Assembly: GCF_001050235.1 (NCBI RefSeq)
Contig: NZ_DF967972.1
Coordinates: 278,020-342,019, forward strand
Origin: Longilinea arvoryzae
GTDB lineage: Bacteria; Chloroflexota; Anaerolineae; Anaerolineales; Anaerolineaceae
Reading direction: 5' to 3'
DNA: 64,000 bases
Shown here: in pieces, positions 1 through 7,213 of the stretch
Position numbering within the stretch: position 1 is the first letter of the stretch
Layout: each line of letters begins with the position of its first letter
Translations under genes and position numbers: made by a program
Notes under the pieces: model-generated
Told to the model about the DNA's origin: nothing
The model's database searches: none
The model's input: the letters and a program-made list of their open reading frames with translations, nothing else

Positions 1-232
1 CCGGATCGGTAGGCTGGCTGGTCAATTCAAGCGTGGGCTTTGGGGTGGGCAAATTGCCAGCCGGATTGATGACGCTGTTTGCGTAGACGATGGCCGATTC
101 CAGCCGCCAGCTCAAACGGCGGTGAAAATACGGCACCTGATACAGGATCAGGCCAATGACTGCCAATCCAGCCAGGATCAGCAGAACGCGGCCAAAAGGT
201 CGTTTGAAGAAGGGTTTCTTTCGGTATAACAT
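1..232 (-). CDS. N-terminus of an unknown membrane-anchored protein (partial, runs off the window)
   Basis: Reading the minus strand from the ATG at 232 gives an open frame to the window edge (77 codons). It starts with a basic stretch (RKKPFFKRPFGR), followed by one hydrophobic segment near residues 15-31 and then a Pro/Thr-rich linker (NLPTPKPTLEL). That is the layout of a signal-anchor or secreted protein with its catalytic part outside the membrane. In Anaerolineae such N-termini often precede C39-like peptidase domains, but nothing here proves that. There is no Shine-Dalgarno sequence; a TACAAT hexamer ends 7 bases before the ATG, so the mRNA is probably leaderless. Confidence 0.6.
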   Translation of the reverse strand, partial: MLYRKKPFFKRPFGRVLLILAGLAVIGLILYQVPYFHRRLSWRLESAIVYANSVINPAGNLPTPKPTLELTSQPTDP

Positions 233-245
233 GAGGGGAATTGTA
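233..245 (-). promoter_or_regulatory. -10 box for a leaderless start
   Basis: On the minus strand TACAAT (245 to 240) is followed by 7 bases and then the ATG at 232. Transcription from this hexamer would begin at or within a base of the start codon. No good -35 is visible. Confidence 0.5.
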
Positions 246-369
246 CCAAAGAATCAAGGGGCCTTCGACCAGTATCCGGGAGGGTTGATTTTTGAACCTT
301 TCCCGGTTGCAGGCGGATGATCGCTGGCCGGTTTGGAATGGTGAAAAATACAAAAATAACAAAGGGCGG

Positions 370-397
370 TTGATTCGCCGCATCCGCGACCTATAAT
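370..397 (+). promoter_or_regulatory. Promoter of the ferredoxin-like gene
   Basis: TTGATT at 370-375 and TATAAT at 392-397 are separated by 16 bp, a good sigma-70-type match. The -10 overlaps the first possible in-frame ATG (396), so translation must start later, at 435. Confidence 0.65.
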
Positions 398-434
398 GGA
401 TTCATCTCCGTTTCGAGATGAAAGTGAGTTGTAT

Positions 435-1496
435 ATGAACGAGCAGACTTACCGCCGGCTGGCCAGACACCTGGACCAGCTTCCGGATGGCTTCCCACCC
501 AGCCGCACGGGCGCCGATCTGCACCTGCTGGAGTTGCTGTTCAGCCCGCAGGAAGCCGAACTGGCCGTGCACCTGACGCTCGAACGCGAGAGCGCCGGGC
601 TTATCGCCGCCCGGGCCGGACTCGCGCCGGACGCCGGCGCACTTCTCCTGGATGAGATGGCGCAGAAGGGCCTCATCCTTTCCATGGATACTGAGGACGG
701 CGGTCGAACGTACATGGCCGCGCCTTTCGTGGTGGGCATCTACGAATTCCAGGTCAACAACCTGAGCGTCAATTTCCTGCATGCCCTGTGGGAGTACTGG
801 AGCACGACCGTCGACCGCCCATCCGCGGAGACGATCCCGCAAATGCGCACCATCCCCATCCACGAGAGCATCGATCCGCGCCTGGAAACGGTGACCTACG
901 AGCAGGTGAACGCCATCGTCGATGCCCACACCCGTTTCGCCGTCGCCCCGTGCATCTGCCGCCGCGGCGCCCGGATGGTGGGAAAAGGCTGCGACGCGCC
1001 CGAGGAAAGCTGCCTGATCTTCGGCGAATGGGCCGAGTTCTACGCCCGCACCGGGCGCGGGCGGAAAATCGACCGTTCCGAGATGCTGGCGCTCATCGCC
1101 AGGGCTGACGCGGCCAACCTGGTGCTGCGCCCCAGCAATTCACAGGACGTTTCGTTCATCTGCTGCTGTTGCGGCTGCTGCTGCGGCGGCCTGGTAGGGT
1201 TGAAACGCCACCCCCGCCCCGCCGATGTGGTGGCCAGCGCCTTCATCGCCAGCCTGGCGCCCGAGGACTGTCAGGGCTGCTTCACCTGCCTGCAGCGTTG
1301 CCAGATGCAGGCCCTGGTCGAGGACGGCGACCGCGTGGCCCTCAAGCAGGAGCGCTGCATCGGCTGCGGCCTGTGCGTGACCACCTGCCCGAGCGGCGCA
1401 TTGACGCTGGTGCGCAAATCCGAGAGTGGACTGACGCGCGTCCCGCCAACCATGGAAGATACCTGGCGCATCATCAGCCAGACGCAAAATATCTGA
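435..1496 (+). CDS. 4Fe-4S dicluster-ferredoxin protein with N-terminal winged-helix-like region and an eight-residue Cys-rich run
   Basis: This 353-residue protein probably acts in redox sensing or electron transfer in the cytosol; its partner is unknown. Residues 28-90 look like a helix-turn-helix or winged-helix segment. A middle region holds CICRR and scattered Cys. The run CCCCGCCC lies at about residues 243-250. The C-terminus has two classical 4Fe-4S motifs, CQGCFTCLQRC (about 279-289) and CIGCGLCVTTC (about 308-318). Family members with a dense Cys patch before a bacterial-type ferredoxin domain exist, but their function is not established. The start at 435 is chosen because the ATG at 396 lies inside the -10 hexamer; AAAGTGAG gives a weak Shine-Dalgarno. 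The Cys run is encoded by an imperfect TGC triplet stretch at about 1161-1187. Confidence 0.75.
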   Translation: MNEQTYRRLARHLDQLPDGFPPSRTGADLHLLELLFSPQEAELAVHLTLERESAGLIAARAGLAPDAGALLLDEMAQKGLILSMDTEDGGRTYMAAPFVVGIYEFQVNNLSVNFLHALWEYWSTTVDRPSAETIPQMRTIPIHESIDPRLETVTYEQVNAIVDAHTRFAVAPCICRRGARMVGKGCDAPEESCLIFGEWAEFYARTGRGRKIDRSEMLALIARADAANLVLRPSNSQDVSFICCCCGCCCGGLVGLKRHPRPADVVASAFIASLAPEDCQGCFTCLQRCQMQALVEDGDRVALKQERCIGCGLCVTTCPSGALTLVRKSESGLTRVPPTMEDTWRIISQTQNI

Positions 1497-1521
1497 TTTT
1501 AAGCCAATCTTTTACTTTAAA

Positions 1522-1551
1522 GCTGCCCGGCGCTTTCTTCGGCTGGGCAGC
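1522..1551. terminator. Hairpin between convergent genes
   Basis: GCTGCCC (1522-1528) pairs with GGGCAGC (1545-1551), with further pairing inside. It lies between the ferredoxin-like gene and the convergent ATPase gene and can serve both. The T tracts are short. Confidence 0.4.
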
Positions 1552-1597
1552 CAATCCATGAATATCCACTTAGAGTGGCAATGCCTTGTCATTCCCT

Positions 1598-3979
1598 TTA
1601 GTTGAGGTGAAGTTTGGCGAAGATCGGCACCTTGATAAGATCCAACGCCATAAGATACACACAGATCACCCCAAAAACTTCTACCACCAGCATAATCTGG
1701 ATGGGAGCCATCAGGATACCCTGGGTTGCGAGAAGGCCGACTACCAAAATATCCGCGCTCGTTCCAATCAGCATCCATTTACTGGGCAGCGAAAGCCAGA
1801 AATGACCTCTTTCGCGAACCAGATAAATTGTTCCCTGCCCACTGTAAACCAACATTACAAACAGCAGCGTCTGCAGGTTTGCCAGTGGTAGTTGCAGAAC
1901 AGAATGGGCGTACCAGAAAATCCCGAACGACAGCGCCAGGATTGGTAGAGCGATGCATACGGCCCCCCAAACAATCGAGCGCACATTCCAGCGGTTGGGC
2001 AAAGGGGATGGTTTTACCTGATCGGTGGATATCGACATGGTGACAAAGTCGTTGGTAAAAATCAAAAGAATCATCAGAAGGGGTGTTGTGACAAACGTGT
2101 GGAAGAAAATCAATCCAAAACTAAGAAAAAACACAATCTCAATGGTCTTGATAATCTTATTGAGTGTGTAGGTAAGCATACGTTGATAAATTCGCCGGCT
2201 GGTTTCAATCGCTGCAACCAGATTGCTGAGTCCAGGAGAAGTCAGAACCAGGCTGGCAGCTGCTTTGGCAACATCGGTAGCGCTTGAAACAGCCACCCCT
2301 ACTTCAGCTTGTTTTAGGGCAGGAGCGTCATTCACGCCATCTCCCGTCATCCCTACAACCATTCCCTTCTTTTGGAATTTTTTTACCAACTGATACTTCA
2401 TTTCTGGAAGCACTTCGGCATAAACATCATAATCTTCGTCCGAACCTGTTTGCGGAATTTGTAGACTCTCGCCCAACGAAGCTCGGTCGCCAATGCCGAT
2501 TATCGATGCAATCGATTTGGCAGTGATCAGCCCATCCCCGGTGATCATAATCACTCGGATTCCTAATTTTTTCAATCGGGAGATCAAATTGGCAGAATCT
2601 GGGCGAGGGGGATCCTGAAAAGCAACCAACCCGGCAACCTGGACGATGTCATCTGTTCCGGAGGCAATCGCCAGGACGCGTAACCCCTTGGAGGATAGGC
2701 CATCCACCAATTGTGTGAATTTCTCATCCAGATTTGAATCAAAGGTACTGATAATTTGAGGCGCGCCCTTCATAATACGAAGGATATGATCATTCTGATT
2801 AAAAAATGCTTCTGACCGCTTGGTGGCAGGCTCAAATGGCACAAACCTTTGCCGGCTGTCATTAATATGCAAATCAACCCCTGCCTTTTTGGCCTTTTCC
2901 AGAATCGCTTTGTCCAATGGATCCTGTGTGGCTGCATCGCTCGCCATCACTGCCAAGTGAATCACATCCTGTTGAGAATTGGGCGAGAAAGCAATAATCT
3001 CTGACACTTCCAATTTATTTTCGGTTAGTGTTCCTGTTTTATCCGTACATAACACTTGCATGGATGCAGCTTCTTCGATCGAACTAAGGCGCGTAACCAG
3101 TACCCCATTCTTTGAGAGTGTAACCGCGCCCAAAGCTGTTGCAACAGTAAACGTAGCCGGTAGAGCGACCGGAACAGAGGCCACCAAAAGGATTAATGCA
3201 AATGGAAGCATATCCTGCATTGGCAACCCAGAGAAAACTGCATACGCCAGAACAATTGCAACTAAAATGATATCCAGAATCACGAGATGTCTGGCGATCG
3301 AAAAGACAATTTTTTCAAGCTGTCCGGTCGACCTTGCCACTCGAACCAACTCAGCTGTCTTCCCAAACCGGGTGCGAATCCCGGTCTCTGATACGATTGC
3401 CGTGGCTTCACCACGAACAACAATGGTGCCCTCATAAGTTAATGCACTCTCGGCTGCTTCGACTGCCATCGATTCACCGGTCAATGAAGATTGATCCAGC
3501 GATATTTGACCGGAAACCACTTTCGCATCCGCTGGTACCAGATCCCCCATCCGTAGATAAATTACATCGCCAGGAACCAGATCCACGCTCGGTAATAATT
3601 GCCAGGCCCCATCCCGTAATACACGAGCATTTACTGTTAGTCTTTTTTTCAATAAAGCTAAAGCATTCTGGGCATTATTTTCCTGTTGTGTACTCATACC
3701 TGCATTAAAAAGGATCAATGCGCCAATAATTCCAGCTTCGATATACTTTCCCAGGATAAGTTCAAGGACTACACAGGCCTCAAGCATCCAGGGTATCGGT
3801 CCCCACATTTTTTTCAAGAAGACCAGCCATAGGTGTGTTTTTTGTTCTGGTAATGCGTTTGGACCATATTGTTGTAAACGTTTCTCTGCTTCAGCCTGGG
3901 AAAGGCCTGCACCAAGGGAGGTGGATGGATTTTCCGTCCTTTTTTCAGGCAAACCATCCGATAATATAGATGAATTCAT
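1598..3979 (-). CDS. P3A-type plasma-membrane H+-transporting ATPase
   Basis: This ATP-driven proton exporter has 793 residues and carries the full P-type signature. TGES (167-170) is in the actuator domain, PVALP (270-274) in transmembrane helix 4, DKTGTLT (Asp313 is phosphorylated) and TGDGVNDAP in the P domain, with further membrane helices at the C-terminus. It belongs to the short bacterial/archaeal PMA1-like group that lacks a long autoinhibitory tail. AAAGGA precedes the ATG by about 10 bases. Base composition is clearly poorer in GC than that of the neighbours, some stretches near one-third GC, which suggests acquisition by transfer. It is divergent from a VOC-fold gene and shares a palindromic promoter region with it. 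A role in pH homeostasis or membrane energisation is inferred from the family. Confidence 0.93.
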   Translation of the reverse strand: MNSSILSDGLPEKRTENPSTSLGAGLSQAEAEKRLQQYGPNALPEQKTHLWLVFLKKMWGPIPWMLEACVVLELILGKYIEAGIIGALILFNAGMSTQQENNAQNALALLKKRLTVNARVLRDGAWQLLPSVDLVPGDVIYLRMGDLVPADAKVVSGQISLDQSSLTGESMAVEAAESALTYEGTIVVRGEATAIVSETGIRTRFGKTAELVRVARSTGQLEKIVFSIARHLVILDIILVAIVLAYAVFSGLPMQDMLPFALILLVASVPVALPATFTVATALGAVTLSKNGVLVTRLSSIEEAASMQVLCTDKTGTLTENKLEVSEIIAFSPNSQQDVIHLAVMASDAATQDPLDKAILEKAKKAGVDLHINDSRQRFVPFEPATKRSEAFFNQNDHILRIMKGAPQIISTFDSNLDEKFTQLVDGLSSKGLRVLAIASGTDDIVQVAGLVAFQDPPRPDSANLISRLKKLGIRVIMITGDGLITAKSIASIIGIGDRASLGESLQIPQTGSDEDYDVYAEVLPEMKYQLVKKFQKKGMVVGMTGDGVNDAPALKQAEVGVAVSSATDVAKAAASLVLTSPGLSNLVAAIETSRRIYQRMLTYTLNKIIKTIEIVFFLSFGLIFFHTFVTTPLLMILLIFTNDFVTMSISTDQVKPSPLPNRWNVRSIVWGAVCIALPILALSFGIFWYAHSVLQLPLANLQTLLFVMLVYSGQGTIYLVRERGHFWLSLPSKWMLIGTSADILVVGLLATQGILMAPIQIMLVVEVFGVICVYLMALDLIKVPIFAKLHLN

Positions 3980-4077
3980 ATGGCAATAATCCTTTCTTTC
4001 ATTTTACCCATAACGAAATCGCCAATATGACAACCAGAGCGAAAAGCATATCTTTCCACTTTAACATTTTTACTTTA

Positions 4078-4115
4078 TTTACAATTATTATAATATTCTA
4101 TATAATAATTGTCAC
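4078..4115. promoter_or_regulatory. Overlapping divergent promoters inside a perfect palindrome
   Basis: Plus strand: TTTACA (4078-4083), 17 bp, TATAAT (4101-4106). Minus strand: GTGACA (4115 to 4110), 17 bp, TATAAT (4092 to 4087). ACAATTATTATA (4081-4092) and TATAATAATTGT (4101-4112) are perfect inverted repeats around an 8-bp centre. The same dyad therefore contains both -10 boxes and could be an operator for both the ATPase (minus) and the VOC gene (plus). Confidence 0.7.
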
Positions 4116-4144
4116 CATTATCCATATCTCAAGGAGGATACAGC

Positions 4145-4531
4145 ATGTCTCGCATCATCCATTTCGAAATCCCCACCAACGACCCGGCCGCCAGCATCAA
4201 GTTCTATGAAACCGTGCTCGGCTGGAAGTTCGAAAAGTACCCCGGCCCCATGGATTATTGGCTGATCAGCACCGGCGATCGAAACCTTCCCGGCATCGAC
4301 GGCGGGTTAAGCGGCGCCGCGGATGATTTTAAGACCACGGTCAACACCGCTGAGGTTGACAACCTGGACGAAACGTTCAAGCTGGTTCAGGCCAACGGCG
4401 GCCAGGTCATCACAGCCAAAAATCTGATCCCCGGGGTGGGATGGATTGCCTACATCCGCGATCCCGGCGGGACCGTGCTGGGCTTGTTGGAACCCCTGCC
4501 CGGCAGGCCGGTCCGTCCGACGCAGGAATAA
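4145..4531 (+). CDS. VOC-fold (glyoxalase/bleomycin-resistance superfamily) protein
   Basis: This 128-residue single-domain vicinal-oxygen-chelate protein starts IIHFEIPTNDPAAS and has the second half-module near GWIAYIRDPGGTVLGLLE. The family binds or modifies small molecules through a metal site, but the substrate here is unknown. The start is fixed by AAGGAGG about 8 bases upstream; an earlier in-frame ATG lies too close to the promoter. It is divergent from the P-type ATPase gene. GC content is back to the chromosomal average, unlike the ATPase gene. Confidence 0.85.
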   Translation: MSRIIHFEIPTNDPAASIKFYETVLGWKFEKYPGPMDYWLISTGDRNLPGIDGGLSGAADDFKTTVNTAEVDNLDETFKLVQANGGQVITAKNLIPGVGWIAYIRDPGGTVLGLLEPLPGRPVRPTQE

Positions 4532-4540
4532 GAGAGGAAT

Positions 4541-4735
4541 TGACAGGGATGAAGAGGACGGGGAGGATGTAAGGAGAATCGGGATAAAGAAGTTATCGAG
4601 TGGTTGGTTCCGCTCGGATCATGCATCAGATGGAAGAGTGCATCATCTCAGAACCCATTCCATTCTCTTTCTTGTGCTCTTGATCCTCTTCATCCCTGTA
4701 TTCTTTATCCTGCGTATCCTGTTTTCCTATGTTGG
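4541..4735. repeat. Intergenic inverted-repeat element, ATCCTG/CAGGAT family
   Basis: ACAGGGATGAAGAGGA (4543-4558) is exactly repeated in inverse at 4684-4699, and GGATAAAGAA (4582-4591) has its complement at 4701-4710. The middle contains a nested weaker inverted repeat around TGCAT. The right side runs as TATCCTGCGTATCCTG. A related ATCCTG-rich block lies at 27541-27590. The element fills the gap between convergent genes. Confidence 0.6.
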
Positions 4736-6709
4736 TTTGTTACCGGCCTGCTGCCCCGGGGTGAGCTGCTCGGGGATGGCGGCCGGGCCGTCGGCAAAGG
4801 CTGCCTCGATGCCGCGGCGTACCTCTCGCCAGTAAGCCTGCGCCGCGGTGAACTTGTCGGCCCGGAAACGCGCCAGCCACTCATCCAGGGCCGGGTTCTT
4901 CAACCCAACCCGTTCCCACTGTTCCAGATACCCCAGAATCAAATCCACCACCCGCTCGCTTTCCCACATGGCCACCTTGGGGCCTTCGCGATGGTTGATG
5001 TCTTTGGCCAGTTCGAACTGGTGGGCTTTGTAATCCACTTTCAAATCGTAATGCGCGGTCAGAATTTCATCCGTGATCAGCTCGGACCACTTGCGGTGGA
5101 ACCGGCAGATCCCGCTGTTCTCATTGAACAGCTCGTAGGTCATGCGCTCCACATTCTTCCGCCCCAGCGTATACGGATCGAGGAAATCGACGCCGTAGTA
5201 GACAAAGTATTTGCCCATCATCGGCATCGGAGAGAACATGCCCGGCACCCAGTATTGGTTCGGCGTCATGTAGCCGTTTTCGCCGTGCGCCAGGTAGACC
5301 GCCCGATCGCGGCTGCGAATCTTGTATTTCTTGTCCAATGCGGCGGCGGCGGCGCGGATGCCCTGGCGAAAGATCGCGCAGCGCGGATCCGTGAGCACCT
5401 GGGCGGTCACCTGGATGGCATACTCGGCGTTCCTGGCGCTGTCGGCGACCACATCGAATTTCTGCGGGTCGTCGGTGTAGTCGAAGCGTAATTCCTGGCG
5501 CGCCGGGAAGCCGAAATCTTCGGGCGGAATGAGACCCTGGCTGATCAGTTCGAGAATCCAGGCCAGTGTGCAGCCGGCTTCGATGGCGTCGTAGCCCATT
5601 CCCTCGACGAAATCGTTGAGCTGTTCGGCGGCGCGTTGGTCGAACACACCGCACTGCGGACCGAGGGCGTGATAGGGTTCGTAGTCTTTCTTGTAGCGTC
5701 CATTCAGCTTCTTGCACACCACGGCGCAGGGCTCGCCGCAATGCTGGAATTTGCGGGGTTTGATGGTTTCTTCATTGAACTGGGCCAGGTAGTGATCCAG
5801 AATGAAATTTTTATGCTGGCGCAGGCGCGAATCCTCGTCGGCGTAGATGCTGGTGTAGTTGAAGCTGAGGATACGTTCGTTCAACTCGCGCATATTGACA
5901 CCGAAGGTGCCGCCGGTATCGAACTGCGGCACGTAGCGATATTTTTCTGTCGCCGCCAGGTCGGTCTGGATGGTTTTCTTGCCGAAGTGCTCGATGAAAT
6001 AAGCGTCGATCTCGCTCGAATCGCGCAGGTCCGGGTCTTCCCATTCGCCGCCGAAAACGATGGCAGCGATATTGTGGTACTGCAGCAGGCGGCTGCCCAG
6101 CCCGCCGCGCCCGGCCCAATCGGTCACCGCGGTCAGCGCGCCTTTGCGCACCGGGCTGGAACCGATCGCCCCCTCGCGGGTGTGGCGCGCAGCGGGGCCG
6201 ACCGCCATGATGCGCACCTTGTCGGTCTGATATTCGGACGCGTACCGGTCGAACAAAGCCTGCTGCAACGCGAAGAAGCCGGTCAGACGTTCGCCATCCG
6301 GATCGGCATACCCCACCCACAGCGAATCCACATCCACGGGTTCGATGCGGCACTGAATCTCACCGTTCTTGTGGTTGAGCAGCAGCACGCTGGGCGTCTC
6401 GGCGCGGTTGCGCAGGGCGATGTAATTGACGCCCACGCCGTGGAAGACGTAAGCCGCCCCGCCCAAGCTGGACACATAGAAGCCATCCCATTGCGGACTC
6501 CAGGCGCTCACCACCAACCGGCGCGAGCCAGGAATGCTGCTACCCGCCAGCAGACCCTCGCCAAAGGTAAAACTGTCCGGATAGAGGTTGTAGCGGTGCC
6601 AACCGTAATCCACCGGTCCCAGAATATCAGCGTCTTCGAGCGGGCGCGCGTACCAGTTTCCATTATTCAAGTGGACGGTCATCTCGCGTTGGATGATCGG
6701 ATAAGTCAT
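4727..6709 (-). CDS. Aldehyde:ferredoxin oxidoreductase family (tungsten/molybdopterin) enzyme
   Basis: This 660-residue cytosolic enzyme of the AOR family oxidises aldehydes (or an unknown related substrate) and passes electrons to ferredoxin. The N-terminal domain has the DWAGRGGLG loop (about 197-205). The 4Fe-4S ligands are likely Cys324, Cys328 and Cys332 (CGEPCAVVC) plus a late Cys in NSGICRFH. Family members have CxxCxxxC, so the CxxxCxxxC spacing here differs by one residue. AAGGAAG precedes the ATG. The gene stands alone: no adjacent ferredoxin, no tungstate transporter and no cofactor gene are in the window. The enzyme implies an anaerobic or facultative host. Confidence 0.88.
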   Translation of the reverse strand: MTYPIIQREMTVHLNNGNWYARPLEDADILGPVDYGWHRYNLYPDSFTFGEGLLAGSSIPGSRRLVVSAWSPQWDGFYVSSLGGAAYVFHGVGVNYIALRNRAETPSVLLLNHKNGEIQCRIEPVDVDSLWVGYADPDGERLTGFFALQQALFDRYASEYQTDKVRIMAVGPAARHTREGAIGSSPVRKGALTAVTDWAGRGGLGSRLLQYHNIAAIVFGGEWEDPDLRDSSEIDAYFIEHFGKKTIQTDLAATEKYRYVPQFDTGGTFGVNMRELNERILSFNYTSIYADEDSRLRQHKNFILDHYLAQFNEETIKPRKFQHCGEPCAVVCKKLNGRYKKDYEPYHALGPQCGVFDQRAAEQLNDFVEGMGYDAIEAGCTLAWILELISQGLIPPEDFGFPARQELRFDYTDDPQKFDVVADSARNAEYAIQVTAQVLTDPRCAIFRQGIRAAAAALDKKYKIRSRDRAVYLAHGENGYMTPNQYWVPGMFSPMPMMGKYFVYYGVDFLDPYTLGRKNVERMTYELFNENSGICRFHRKWSELITDEILTAHYDLKVDYKAHQFELAKDINHREGPKVAMWESERVVDLILGYLEQWERVGLKNPALDEWLARFRADKFTAAQAYWREVRRGIEAAFADGPAAIPEQLTPGQQAGNKPT

Positions 6710-6851
6710 GATATCTTCCTTTCCGCAGATGTTTGGGCTATAAAATATTGTAGCCCAGTTTCAGGTGATCAGAACCAGGCATCTGGAAAATCCATGCCAT
6801 CCCGGCGATCTTAAGAATACCTAATTTATCCGAAATAAGGAAATTTCCCTA
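6710..6851. other. Intergenic stretch without a visible gene
   Basis: This is AT-rich DNA between the AOR start and the promoter of the next leader. I see no conserved gene in it. Confidence 0.5.
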
Positions 6852-6879
6852 TTGTAAAACCTTGCATATTTGTTAGAAT
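6852..6879 (+). promoter_or_regulatory. Promoter of the structured leader
   Basis: TTGTAA (6852-6857), 16 bp, TAGAAT (6874-6879). Transcription would start near 6886, directly before the first helix of the leader. Confidence 0.55.
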
Positions 6880-6884
6880 AGAAA

Positions 6885-7076
6885 TGGTTAAGGGTTTGAA
6901 ACCCTGATAGTGGGACAGCGAAACCTCGTTTTTTGGTTAACCAGGGTGATTTACAATCCGCTTTGTTGGTGAGGCGATGAACCACCGGTTGAATTTGGTC
7001 GCTTGCGCTGTAAAAACAGCCTAGACCGGTGGGGAGCCAGTAGCGAAACCGGCCCGAATTGGACGCCGGTTTTTTT
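6885..7076 (+). ncRNA. Structured 5' leader, candidate riboswitch or attenuator
   Basis: Helices seen: TGGTTA (6885-6890) with TAACCA (6938-6943), enclosing AGGGTTTGAAACCCT (6891-6905); CCACCGGT (6982-6989) with ACCGGTGG (7025-7032), enclosing GCTGT-AAAA-ACAGC (7007-7020); then a terminator at 7046-7076. The segment CCGGTT (6985-6990) can instead pair with AACCGG (7047-7052), which is the left arm of the terminator, so the two folds exclude each other. The sequence GAGCCAG followed by ACCGGCC (7034-7054) distantly recalls a B12 box, but spacing and other cobalamin elements do not match well. I cannot assign a known class. It precedes a large secreted protein. Confidence 0.55.
7046..7076 (+). 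terminator. Intrinsic terminator within the leader
   Basis: AAACCGGC (7046-7053) and GCCGGTTT (7065-7072) form the stem, and the run of seven T spans 7070-7076. It lies 133 bases before the next start codon, which is the position of an attenuator. Confidence 0.75.
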
Positions 7077-7156
7077 GTTTTCCGGCGGTTCAGGGCATTC
7101 CTGCGAGGGGGGAAGCAGGTGATCAAGGAGGTTTAACGATTCACAATCGTCATGCC

Positions 7157-7213
7157 ATGACTTGTTTGGTTTTGGCCTATAACCGGTTTTGCTCATCAGG
7201 AGGAATTCAATGA
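7157..7213 (+). CDS. Possible 18-codon leader peptide overlapping the next start
   Basis: The frame ATG at 7157 to TGA at 7211-7213 overlaps the ATG of the secreted protein (7210), an ATGA coupling. AAGGAGG at 7125-7131 is too far (about 25 bases) to serve this ATG well, so expression is doubtful. Confidence 0.2.
   Translation: MTCLVLAYNRFCSSGGIQ

Noticed and set aside
396..434. Earlier ATG for the ferredoxin-like gene
   Set aside because: It lies within the TATAAT -10 element, so it would not be in the mRNA.
5636..6814. Long plus-strand frame antisense to the AOR gene
   Set aside because: Same cause; no ribosome-binding site and no family motif.
6961..7060. Cobalamin or c-di-GMP-I riboswitch
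   Set aside because: Only fragments look alike; the conserved blocks and spacing of both classes are missing, so I report the leader as unclassified.
7157..7213. Confident leader peptide before the secreted protein
   Set aside because: The Shine-Dalgarno is too far from its ATG; listed only with low confidence because of the ATGA overlap.
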